From assembly GCF_030440535.1 (NCBI RefSeq), contig NZ_CP047117.1, positions 620,001-684,000 of the forward strand: a stretch of DNA of 64,000 nt, in the 5' to 3' direction. This DNA is from Corynebacterium capitovis DSM 44611. Its GTDB lineage: Bacteria > Actinomycetota > Actinomycetes > Mycobacteriales > Mycobacteriaceae. Position 1 is the first letter of the stretch, and every line of letters begins with the position of its first letter. Positions 53,739-61,026 of this stretch are shown one piece after another. The notes beneath the pieces were generated by a model. That model was not told where the DNA came from and ran no database searches. It saw nothing but the letters and a program-made list of their open reading frames with translations. The translations under genes were made by a program, and so were the position numbers.

Positions 53739-54860
53739 TTAAAGTCGCCGGATTGCGCGCGCGATCCTGTCGGCTGCCTCGGCGAGGATCTCGGGGCTGG
53801 TAGCGAAGTTGAGACGCGCGCGGTGGTCCCCGCCGGGCCCGAAGCTCACCCCTTCGTTCAAAGCGACCTTCGCTTCTCGACGCAACCACTGCGCCGGCTT
53901 CGGATCCGCCAGCTTCGTGTTCCGAAAGTCCAGGAACATGAGGTAAGTCGCCGAGGTAGGGGGGAAACCGATGCCGGGGATCGCCTCGGGTAGGGTGCGC
54001 GCGAGCCAGTCCCGGTTCTGGCGCAGCACCTCGATTTCCTCGTCGAGGAAGTCCACGCCCTCCCGGTAGCAGGCCTCGGCGGCGAGGATGCCCAGGGTGC
54101 CTACCCCGTCCTTCGCCACGCCCGTCAGGGTGTCCCAGCGCGCGGCGTCGGCGTCGTTGGAGAAGATGATCTGGGCGCACTTCAGGCCCGCGATGTTCCA
54201 AGCCTTCGACGTCGCGGTCACCGTAATGCACACGTCCGGGTTGTTGGCGGCGGCGCAGGTGTGGTGGCCGTCGTAGACGATCGGGGCATGGATTTCGTCG
54301 ACAAGCACCCTGCCCCCGTATTTCCGGGCGATCGCGCAGATCTGGTCGAGTTCCTCCGCGTCGAAGGTGTAGCCCCAGGGGTTCATGGGGTTGGTCAGGA
54401 TCAGCGAGCCGGCGCCGTGACGGAAGGCCGCGTCGACCTCCATCAGGTCGAGCCCGTTTTCACTACCGACATCGATGCGTTCGCGCCCCGCCGTCTCGGC
54501 GATGTCGAGGAAGGGAAAGTACGCGGGCACGGGCACAATGACCGGCCCGATTGTGTAGTACTGGATGGCCAGCAGGATCCCCCGCACCACGTCGGCGACG
54601 GGGAAGATGTGGGCCGGGTCGGGGCGCCACCCGTACCGCGACGCGTGGAAGTCCGCCACCGCCTCCGGCAGGCCGCTGGCCTGCGGGGCCGGGGTGTAGC
54701 CGAAGGACTCGTTATCCACCGCGCGCTGGATTGCGGCCTTGACGGCGGGGGCGGTGGGGAAGTCGCTTTCGGCCACGAACAGGGGCAGCACGTCATCTGG
54801 GTACTGCGTCCACTTGCGGGTGCCGCGTGCTTTGAGGGTGGTCAGATCCGGGAATTCCAT
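53739..54860 (-). CDS. aecD: PLP-dependent C-S lyase (AecD/PatB/MalY family)
   Basis: A 373-residue fold-type I PLP enzyme that cleaves cystathionine and related thioethers (beta C-S lyase). The motifs [28 protein letters not shown] and the PLP lysine in [13 protein letters not shown] are clear, with the C-terminal arginine in [13 protein letters not shown] binding the carboxylate. Similarity and the brnQ neighbourhood match C. glutamicum AecD. ATG 54860 is used. The gene is separated from treS by 20 nt and from the upstream ABC exporter by a hairpin-rich gap. Confidence 0.9.
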   Translation of the reverse strand: MEFPDLTTLKARGTRKWTQYPDDVLPLFVAESDFPTAPAVKAAIQRAVDNESFGYTPAPQASGLPEAVADFHASRYGWRPDPAHIFPVADVVRGILLAIQYYTIGPVIVPVPAYFPFLDIAETAGRERIDVGSENGLDLMEVDAAFRHGAGSLILTNPMNPWGYTFDAEELDQICAIARKYGGRVLVDEIHAPIVYDGHHTCAAANNPDVCITVTATSKAWNIAGLKCAQIIFSNDADAARWDTLTGVAKDGVGTLGILAAEACYREGVDFLDEEIEVLRQNRDWLARTLPEAIPGIGFPPTSATYLMFLDFRNTKLADPKPAQWLRREAKVALNEGVSFGPGGDHRARLNFATSPEILAEAADRIARAIRRL

Positions 54861-54893
54861 ATCATTACACGGTAGTCACGGGGCGGGGCAACG

Positions 54894-54950
54894 GTAGAGC
54901 AACGCGAGTTTTCGCGTGTGTTGTGGCCTGGTTTTGGCGTGTTGCTCTAC
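54894..54950 (+). repeat. 57-bp nested inverted-repeat element
   Basis: GTAGAGCAAC (54894-54903) and GTTGCTCTAC (54941-54950) are perfect 10-bp inverted arms 37 nt apart. Nested at the left is a second hairpin, ACGCGA-GTTT-TCGCGT (54902-54917). It fills the gap between the ABC exporter stop (54981) and the aecD start (54860). A terminator is possible, but no proper T-tract follows on either strand; a REP-like or miniature mobile element is the alternative. Confidence 0.6.
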
Positions 54951-54980
54951 TTTGCTCGGCAGGGCGCGTCGCAACGTGAG

Positions 54981-56840
54981 CTAGGAATCCTTAGCCTCGT
55001 CGTCCCTGACGCGGAAGCCGAATGCCTTGAGTCGCGCGCGGTCGGCGGCGCTCGACGACGCGGTGAGTCGCAGCAGCTCTGAATAAATACCACCGGAGGA
55101 GGCGAGCTCGGCGGGGGATCCGACCTCGTCGATGCGTCCGTCGCGAAGAGTGATGATGGTGTCCACATCGGCGATGGTGGAGAGGCGGTGGGCGATCATG
55201 ATGGTGGTGCGGTTTTTCATCAGCTCGTCGAGGCCGGCCTGCACGGCGCGCTCCGCCTTAGTGTCTAGGGCGGAGGTGGCTTCGTCGAGGACAAGGATGG
55301 GCGCGTCCTTGAGCATGGCGCGGGCCACGGCGATGCGCTGGCGCTGACCCCCGGATAGGCGCACGCCGCGTTCGCCGATGACCGTGTCGTAGCCGTCCTT
55401 GAACTTCAGAATGAAGTCGTGCGCGTTGGCGCGCTGTGCCACCTCGATGATCTCCTCGTCCGTGGCGTCGGGCTTGCCGTAGGCGATGTTGTCCCGGATG
55501 GTGCCGGAAAACAGCGTCGAATCCTGGAACACGACACCCGTTGAGGCGCGTAGGTCCTCGACGCCGAGGTCGGCCACATCCCGGCCACACACCGTGAGGC
55601 GGCCCTGCTCGACGGGGTAGAGGCCGAGCAAGAGGTTGACGACGGTCGACTTGCCACCCCCAGACTCGCCCACCAGCGCGATCTTTTCCCCTTCGCGGGC
55701 GCGGAAGGTGACGTCGCGTAGGACCGGCTCGCCGGGCGAGTACTCGAAGGTGACGTGCTCGAAACCGATGACGGGCTCGCGGGCGTCGAGGGGCGAGTGC
55801 TGGATGACCGTGAGCTCGGGCGCCCCCGTGGTCTCGATCGCGGCGACGAGTTCCCTGTTGGCGGTGGGCTCGACGGTTTCGTCCATGACGCGGAAGTAGT
55901 CGCGGGACCCGGCGACGGCGCGCTGGGCGGAGTCGACGATCCAGCTCATCATGTGGACCGGCTGGCGGGTCATCGTGACCATCTGCAGGAGCATGACCAT
56001 CTCGCCGATGGTGAGGTGGCCGTGGAGGGTCCGCAGGAAGAGGATGAGGTAGATCCCTAAGAAGATTGCGGTCATGGCGGTGCCGCGCACCGAATCCATG
56101 GAGTGCCACCAGCGCGACTGGGGGCGGGTCAGCGCCACGGTCTCGCCGTAGTGGGTACCAAACGAGTCGAGCTCCCGCACCTCGGCGACGTAGGACTTCG
56201 TGACCTTGACCTGCCCGATGACCTCGGCGAAGCGCCCGTTGGCCGCGTCGATCTCGGCGTTCTTGCGGCGCTCCAACTTCTGCCATCGGCGCGAGGTGAG
56301 CGCGGTGAGCCACGTGTAGAGGGGGAAGAGGAGCAACAGGAGGATGGTCAGTGGCCAGTAGTAGTAGGTCGTGACGGCCAGCACGGCCGCGACCTGCAGC
56401 AGCATCGGTAGGAAGCTGTTGGCAAAAGACTGGATGAACTGGGTGACGTTCGCGATCGAACGGTCCAACCGAGCAATGATCGTGCCGGTGATCTGGTTGT
56501 CAAAGTAGCGCTGGGGCAGGGCCAGCAGCTTCGCGTAGTAGCGGGTGGACAGGATCTGCCGGATGCGCGCCACCATCACGTCGCCGAGGTAGCCCGAGAC
56601 GTTGCTGAAGACGGCGGAGGCGGCCTCGGCGGCGAAGAGCGCCAGGGCGAGGAAGACGATGGTGCGTGTCGGGGCGGGGGTGCCGTAGCTCACCGTGTCG
56701 ACGATCGTGTCGGTCGCCTCACGTATGATAAACGGCGCGGCCATTCCCAGCCCCGCCACGACGCTGGAGAAGAGAACAACAGCCAGGTAGAACGGCCAGA
56801 GGGCAGACGCGCTGCGCACAACGCGCATCAGGGATTGCAT
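54981..56840 (-). CDS. ABC transporter, fused membrane and ATPase domains (exporter type)
   Basis: A 619-residue half-transporter. Six transmembrane helices occupy about residues 15-320, and the nucleotide-binding domain follows with Walker A LVGESGGGKST, signature RLSGGQRQRIAVA, DEATSALD and the H-loop MIAHRLST. It should act as a homodimer exporting lipids, peptides or drugs; the substrate is not evident. An insertion of about 35 residues (TVEPTANRELVAAIETTGAP) separates the membrane part and the ATPase. ATG 56840 or the in-frame ATG at 56828 could be the start; neither has a clear ribosome-binding site. Confidence 0.92.
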   Translation of the reverse strand: MQSLMRVVRSASALWPFYLAVVLFSSVVAGLGMAAPFIIREATDTIVDTVSYGTPAPTRTIVFLALALFAAEAASAVFSNVSGYLGDVMVARIRQILSTRYYAKLLALPQRYFDNQITGTIIARLDRSIANVTQFIQSFANSFLPMLLQVAAVLAVTTYYYWPLTILLLLLFPLYTWLTALTSRRWQKLERRKNAEIDAANGRFAEVIGQVKVTKSYVAEVRELDSFGTHYGETVALTRPQSRWWHSMDSVRGTAMTAIFLGIYLILFLRTLHGHLTIGEMVMLLQMVTMTRQPVHMMSWIVDSAQRAVAGSRDYFRVMDETVEPTANRELVAAIETTGAPELTVIQHSPLDAREPVIGFEHVTFEYSPGEPVLRDVTFRAREGEKIALVGESGGGKSTVVNLLLGLYPVEQGRLTVCGRDVADLGVEDLRASTGVVFQDSTLFSGTIRDNIAYGKPDATDEEIIEVAQRANAHDFILKFKDGYDTVIGERGVRLSGGQRQRIAVARAMLKDAPILVLDEATSALDTKAERAVQAGLDELMKNRTTIMIAHRLSTIADVDTIITLRDGRIDEVGSPAELASSGGIYSELLRLTASSSAADRARLKAFGFRVRDDEAKDS

Positions 56841-56885
56841 AACAGGTTGATGGTACCCGGGTTGTAAGGTGGGGGAGAATCCCGT

Positions 56886-56910
56886 CAGCCTGTGTCAGGC
56901 TGGGTCAGCC
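56886..56910 (+). promoter_or_regulatory. Alternative hairpins upstream of the lipoprotein gene
   Basis: CAGCCTG-TGT-CAGGCTG (56886-56902) is a perfect 7-bp stem. Its right arm can instead pair downstream as GGCTG-GGT-CAGCC (56898-56910). The two structures exclude each other and end 30 nt before the ATG at 56940. Confidence 0.35.
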
Positions 56911-56939
56911 CACGTCACCGCTACGAAAGCCGAACCACA

Positions 56940-57482
56940 ATGCTTATCCGCCGCACTGTCCCGGCCCTCGCGCTCGCCCTCCCGCTTGCGGTTGCGGGGT
57001 GTAGCTCGTCAGGGGACACCACCGAATCTTCCGCTGTGGTTATCACCACACCGACGGCGGTCCCCGAGCAGCAGTTCGAGGCCAACGACGTCGCCAACCT
57101 GACCACGACGGAGATTTCCGGCGAGCGTGTCGACGACCCCGGCATGAACGTGTCCTACAAGTGGCAGGGCACGCGGTCCGCGTCGAACGGCGGAACAATT
57201 GTCGTCGTTGCTGTGACCAACCAGTCCGACGTCCCGATGCCGGTCAGCGCGCTCGCTCAGCCCTCGCTGACCTACTCCACTGGTTCCTCCGGAACAAACA
57301 AAGAAATAGCCGAACCGCTGAGCGGCGAGGATGCGGGGGTAGATACGCTCGGGTTGGACATGCCCCTCGGCGCGGGCGCTAGCGTCAACCTGATGTACGC
57401 CTTCGACGTGTCGATGTACAGCCTCTATAACGCCCAGTTCACCATCGGCAACGTGGTGTTTAGCGGGAACCTGAACAACTAA
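56940..57482 (+). CDS. Secreted lipoprotein of unknown function
   Basis: A 180-residue predicted lipoprotein: signal LIRRTVPALALALPLAVAGC with the lipobox cysteine at about residue 21, then a Ser/Thr-rich linker and a beta-rich domain (GTIVVVAVTNQSDVPMPVSA, and LGAGASVNLMYAFDVSMYSL). The pattern resembles small immunoglobulin-like extracytoplasmic domains that follow the same order in many corynebacterial lipoproteins, but I do not recognise the family. ATG 56940 is the only start that gives a clean signal. The 3' end overlaps the convergent esterase gene by 4 bp. Confidence 0.75.
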   Translation: MLIRRTVPALALALPLAVAGCSSSGDTTESSAVVITTPTAVPEQQFEANDVANLTTTEISGERVDDPGMNVSYKWQGTRSASNGGTIVVVAVTNQSDVPMPVSALAQPSLTYSTGSSGTNKEIAEPLSGEDAGVDTLGLDMPLGAGASVNLMYAFDVSMYSLYNAQFTIGNVVFSGNLNN

Positions 57483-58753
57483 GACCGGTCGAAAGCCCGG
57501 CGCACGTAGCCCAGCGGGTCCGTCACGACGTGGCGCGAGCCGCCCGCGAGGTCAACGCGCAGCACCTGGCGGCCCTCGCGGTAGGTCGGCCAGCACGGCG
57601 CAGCACCGCGGCACCATCGCACGAGCCAGGCGTTGAGGCCCTCGCCGGGCGCGTATGGCGGGGCTCCGAATAGCGGGTTGAGGTCGTCGCAGTGGCGCGC
57701 CGCCCCGCCCGGCTCCGGGGAGACGAACTCGGCTTGCCAGACTCGGCCCGGGGCGTTTTCGGCGACATCGGCGGCCCAGCGACGGATCAAGCTGTCGCCG
57801 ATGAAGCGGCCGTAAACGTGATCGGGGTCCGCAACCCCCGCCTCGGTGAGGTAGCGCCGCATGCGCGAGTAGCGCAAGCCCATCCGCCGCCCCGACGCGC
57901 GGACGGCTAGCTTGCCCCAACCCGCCGCGTCGGCCCGGGCGCCCGAGTCGTGAAACTCCTCCCGGGTTGTGGTGACTACGAGCTCGACGTCCGCAAGCTC
58001 TTCGGGTGCGAGCGGGGCGGGGCCCAGCGCCATGTCGGTGAAGTAGAATCTGCGCAGCCTGCGGTAGGCGCGTTCCACTCGCGACGGCGCGGCGTTGCCC
58101 AGCGCGGCGCGGGTGAGCGGTTTGCCCAGGGCGGCGCGAAGCACCGGCTTGCGCCGCTCAAAAGCCATGCGGGGGAAGGCGGGGGACATCGCCAGCGCCC
58201 GGCGGAACCCGCCGCGGTAGTGGTCGCGCCGGCACAGCCACAGCACTAAAGCGGCGCCGGCGGATTGCCCCACCAGGGTGACGTTGGTGGGGTCACCGCC
58301 GAAGGACTCGATGTTGCGCTGCACCCATTCCAGGGCGAGCTGGCAGTCGTGGGCTGCGCGGAAGTGGGAGGGGGCGTCATCGGGAAAGCGCATCAGCCCG
58401 GGCAGTGTGAGCCTGTAGCCTACGCGCACCTGAATGATCCCCTGGCGGGCGAAGGCGTCGGCCCCGGTGCGGAGGTCGGCGTGGCTGCCCTCCTCGAAGC
58501 GGCCGCCGTGGATGAACACCATGACGGGCAGGTCCGAGCCGCGGCTCGCGCCGTCCGGGGTGGTGAGCGAAAGGGCGATGGTGTCGGGCCGGGGCGCGGT
58601 GGCGTCGATACGTAGTCCCGCGGGAGCGGGCTGCGCATCGTTGAAGGGCGCCGAGATGTGGGAGTAGGGGATGGAATGGAAACGGCGCAGGTGGTCGAAG
58701 GTTTCCCCGGTGATGGTGCCGGCGGGGCAGGTTACGTCAACGGTGGCGCTCAT
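57479..58753 (-). CDS. Carboxylesterase family protein (type B)
   Basis: A 424-residue alpha/beta hydrolase of the carboxylesterase type B group. The oxyanion segment VMVFIHGGRFEEGSHADLRT and the nucleophile elbow TLVGQSAGAALVLW are intact. N-terminal TCPAGTITGETFDHLRRFHS is the usual family start. It is shorter than the roughly 500-residue members and has an Arg-rich middle region. No signal peptide is seen, so it is probably cytoplasmic. It diverges from the peptidase gene with 24 bp between the two starts. Substrate unknown. Confidence 0.85.
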   Translation of the reverse strand: MSATVDVTCPAGTITGETFDHLRRFHSIPYSHISAPFNDAQPAPAGLRIDATAPRPDTIALSLTTPDGASRGSDLPVMVFIHGGRFEEGSHADLRTGADAFARQGIIQVRVGYRLTLPGLMRFPDDAPSHFRAAHDCQLALEWVQRNIESFGGDPTNVTLVGQSAGAALVLWLCRRDHYRGGFRRALAMSPAFPRMAFERRKPVLRAALGKPLTRAALGNAAPSRVERAYRRLRRFYFTDMALGPAPLAPEELADVELVVTTTREEFHDSGARADAAGWGKLAVRASGRRMGLRYSRMRRYLTEAGVADPDHVYGRFIGDSLIRRWAADVAENAPGRVWQAEFVSPEPGGAARHCDDLNPLFGAPPYAPGEGLNAWLVRWCRGAAPCWPTYREGRQVLRVDLAGGSRHVVTDPLGYVRRAFDRS

Positions 58754-58763
58754 GGGGCAATCC

Positions 58764-58769
58764 TAAGAT
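58764..58769 (+). promoter_or_regulatory. -10 element of the M3 peptidase gene, leaderless type
   Basis: TAAGAT ends 8 nt before ATG 58778 in the 24-bp gap to the divergent esterase gene. There is no Shine-Dalgarno, so transcription must start at or very near the start codon. Confidence 0.4.
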
Positions 58770-58777
58770 GGTTCACT

Positions 58778-60730
58778 ATGAACCCGCTGCTGCGACCGTC
58801 GACCCTGCCCTACGACCTCCCCGACTTCGCCGCGATCGGGATCGGTGACGTCGAGCCTGCGTTCGAGGAGGCGCTGGCGCGCCACTCCCGCGAGATCGCC
58901 GGGATCCTGACCCAGCCGGAGCCGACCTGGGAAAACACGGTGGAGGCGCTGGAGTTGTCGGGCGCGGAGCTGCGTCGCGTGATGGCGTGGTTTTTCAACC
59001 TGCAGGGCACGGACTCCACCGAGGAGTTCGACGAGGTGGCCGACACGATCGTGCCGAAGCTCTCGGCGCACATGGATTCGATCTACCAGAATACCGAGCT
59101 TTTCGACCGGATCCGCGGTCTCACCCCGCCGGCGGACGAGGAATCCGGTCGCTTGCACGACCTGTTGGTGCGTACCTTCACGCGGCGGGGCGCGCTGCTG
59201 GGGGCGGAGGGCAAGGCACGCCTGCTGGACATCAACCAGCGGCTCAGCGAGCTCAGTGAGCGCTTCGGGCGCACCCTCCTCGCTGACACCGCCGCGCTCG
59301 CCGTGCGTTTCGAGCGCGAGGAGCTCGAGGGGCTGAGTGAGAGCCAGCTCGCCGCCTACGCCGACGGCGACAGCTACCTGGTCCCCATTGAGCTTCCCAC
59401 CACCCAGTCGCTCCAATCGCAGCTGGTCAACGCGTCGTCGCGGCGCAAACTTTTCGACGCCTCCCGTTCCCGCGGCCGCGCACATGGGGACGAGATCGCT
59501 GTTCAGGCGGCGCAGCTGCGCGCCGAGCGTGCGCGTCTGCTCGGCTTTGCCACCCACGCCGACTTCGTCACGGCGGAGGAGACGGCCGGGACGGCGAGTG
59601 CGGCGCGCCAGCTCATCGCGGACCTTGCGCCGGCCGCCGCGGCCAACGCCGCCGCCGAGCGCAAGCTCGCGGGGGAGCTGGCAGGCCACGAGGTCGACGG
59701 GGCGGACTGGCCCTACTGGCAGGCGCGCCGTCGAGAAGAGGCGCTGGGGATCAACGAGGCGGAGCTGCGCCGCTACTTCCCGCTGGAGCAAGTTCTGCGC
59801 GACGGCGTGTTCTACGCCGCCCGCCTCCTCTACGGCATCACGGTCACTCGCCGCGAGGACCTGCGCGGATACCGCGACGACGTGGCCGTCTGGGAGGTGG
59901 CAGAGGCCGATGGCACGGGCATCGGGCTGTTGCTCACCGATTACTTCGCTCGGCCGTCGAAGCGCGGTGGGGCGTGGATGAGCTCCTTCGTCGAGCAGTC
60001 GCTCCTCGCTGGCACGAAACCGGTGGTGGTCAACGTGATGTCGCTCAGCTCCGAGCTTTTAACTATCGACGAGGTCACCACCGTCTTCCACGAGTTCGGT
60101 CACGCCCTCCACGGGTTGCTGTCCAACGTGCGCTACCCGTCCTTGTCCGGCACGAACGTGCCCCGGGACTGGGTGGAGTTTCCCTCCCAGATCAACGAAA
60201 ACTACGCGTTTGCGCCCGAAATCGTGCGCAATTTCGCACGGCACGTCGATACCGGTGAGGTCATCCCGGAGGAGCTGCTAGATGCGGTGCGGCGCGGCCG
60301 GGCGTTCGGCCAGGGTTTCGACACGGCCGAGTACCTGGCCGCGGCGGCGATCGACCTGGCTTGGCACAGTGTGGATGGTGAGGCGCCGCGTGACGTCGAT
60401 AAGTTTGAAGCCGAAGTACTGGAAAGCTACGGCTTGGACGTCGAGGGCCTCGAGCCGCGCTACCGCACCCGCTGGTTCAATCACATTTTCGCCGGCGGAT
60501 ACTCGGCCGGGTACTACTCCTACCTCTGGGCGGAGGCGCTCGACGCGGACGGCTACGAGCTCATCGAGCGGGAGGGCATCAACCGCGCGACCGGGGAGAA
60601 ATTCCGCCGCGCCATCCTCTCCAAGGGGGCCGCCCGCGACTACGCGCAGGCCTACCGCGAGTTCCGAGGCAGGGACAAGGACGTCCGGCCCCTGCTCGTG
60701 CGCCGCGGTCTCGAAGGCAGCGAGGTCTAG
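58778..60730 (+). CDS. dcp: Peptidyl-dipeptidase Dcp / M3-family metallopeptidase
   Basis: A 650-residue zinc peptidase of the thimet oligopeptidase family. The active site TTVFHEFGHALHGLL (HExxH) sits at about residue 430, followed by the third-ligand region and FPSQINENYAF. The C-terminal NHIFAGGYSAGYYSYLWAEA binds substrate. It cleaves dipeptides from C-termini or digests short peptides in the cytoplasm. ATG 58778 is chosen because the family begins with NPLL; an open frame to 58658 runs through the esterase gene. Confidence 0.93.
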   Translation: MNPLLRPSTLPYDLPDFAAIGIGDVEPAFEEALARHSREIAGILTQPEPTWENTVEALELSGAELRRVMAWFFNLQGTDSTEEFDEVADTIVPKLSAHMDSIYQNTELFDRIRGLTPPADEESGRLHDLLVRTFTRRGALLGAEGKARLLDINQRLSELSERFGRTLLADTAALAVRFEREELEGLSESQLAAYADGDSYLVPIELPTTQSLQSQLVNASSRRKLFDASRSRGRAHGDEIAVQAAQLRAERARLLGFATHADFVTAEETAGTASAARQLIADLAPAAAANAAAERKLAGELAGHEVDGADWPYWQARRREEALGINEAELRRYFPLEQVLRDGVFYAARLLYGITVTRREDLRGYRDDVAVWEVAEADGTGIGLLLTDYFARPSKRGGAWMSSFVEQSLLAGTKPVVVNVMSLSSELLTIDEVTTVFHEFGHALHGLLSNVRYPSLSGTNVPRDWVEFPSQINENYAFAPEIVRNFARHVDTGEVIPEELLDAVRRGRAFGQGFDTAEYLAAAAIDLAWHSVDGEAPRDVDKFEAEVLESYGLDVEGLEPRYRTRWFNHIFAGGYSAGYYSYLWAEALDADGYELIEREGINRATGEKFRRAILSKGAARDYAQAYREFRGRDKDVRPLLVRRGLEGSEV

Positions 60731-60733
60731 TGC

Positions 60734-60874
60734 ATGTTCGATCTAAGCCCGTGGCTGCAGGTGCCCATCGTGCTCCTCGTCGCCCTGCCCGCGGCGGGTC
60801 TGGTGGCGACGGTTCTACTGCGCGCCGTGGACTGGCTGGGCGAGCGGTTCGCGCGACCGTGGCGTCGCAAGTAA
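60734..60874 (+). CDS. Small single-helix membrane protein
   Basis: A 46-residue ORF starting 3 nt after the dcp stop: MFDLSPWLQVPIVLLVALPA, then AGLVATVLLRAVDWLGERFA and a basic RPWRRK tail. One transmembrane helix (about 10-30) is followed by an amphipathic stretch. The dcp stop region itself carries no strong ribosome-binding site, so translation by re-initiation is likely. Function unknown. Confidence 0.6.
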   Translation: MFDLSPWLQVPIVLLVALPAAGLVATVLLRAVDWLGERFARPWRRK

Positions 60875-60885
60875 GCTAGCAAGCC

Positions 60886-61026
60886 ATGGCGAACCCGGAA
60901 GAGCTGCGCAAGCGGGACCAACAGCTGCCGCGGGGGCGGAGGAAGTACCCGCGCTCGCGCGTGACGCAGGCACTGTGGGTCATGGTCGCCCTCGTCGTTA
61001 TTGCTGGCTTGATTAATGTCCTCTGA
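60886..61026 (+). CDS. Small tail-anchored membrane protein
   Basis: A 46-residue ORF 11 nt after the previous one: a basic cytoplasmic N-terminus (MANPEELRKRDQQLPRGRRK) and a C-terminal hydrophobic helix (QALWVMVALVVIAGLINVL) that reaches the end, a tail-anchor layout. The last 14 bp overlap the convergent malQ gene. Clean codon use and topology support a real gene. Function unknown. Confidence 0.6.
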   Translation: MANPEELRKRDQQLPRGRRKYPRSRVTQALWVMVALVVIAGLINVL

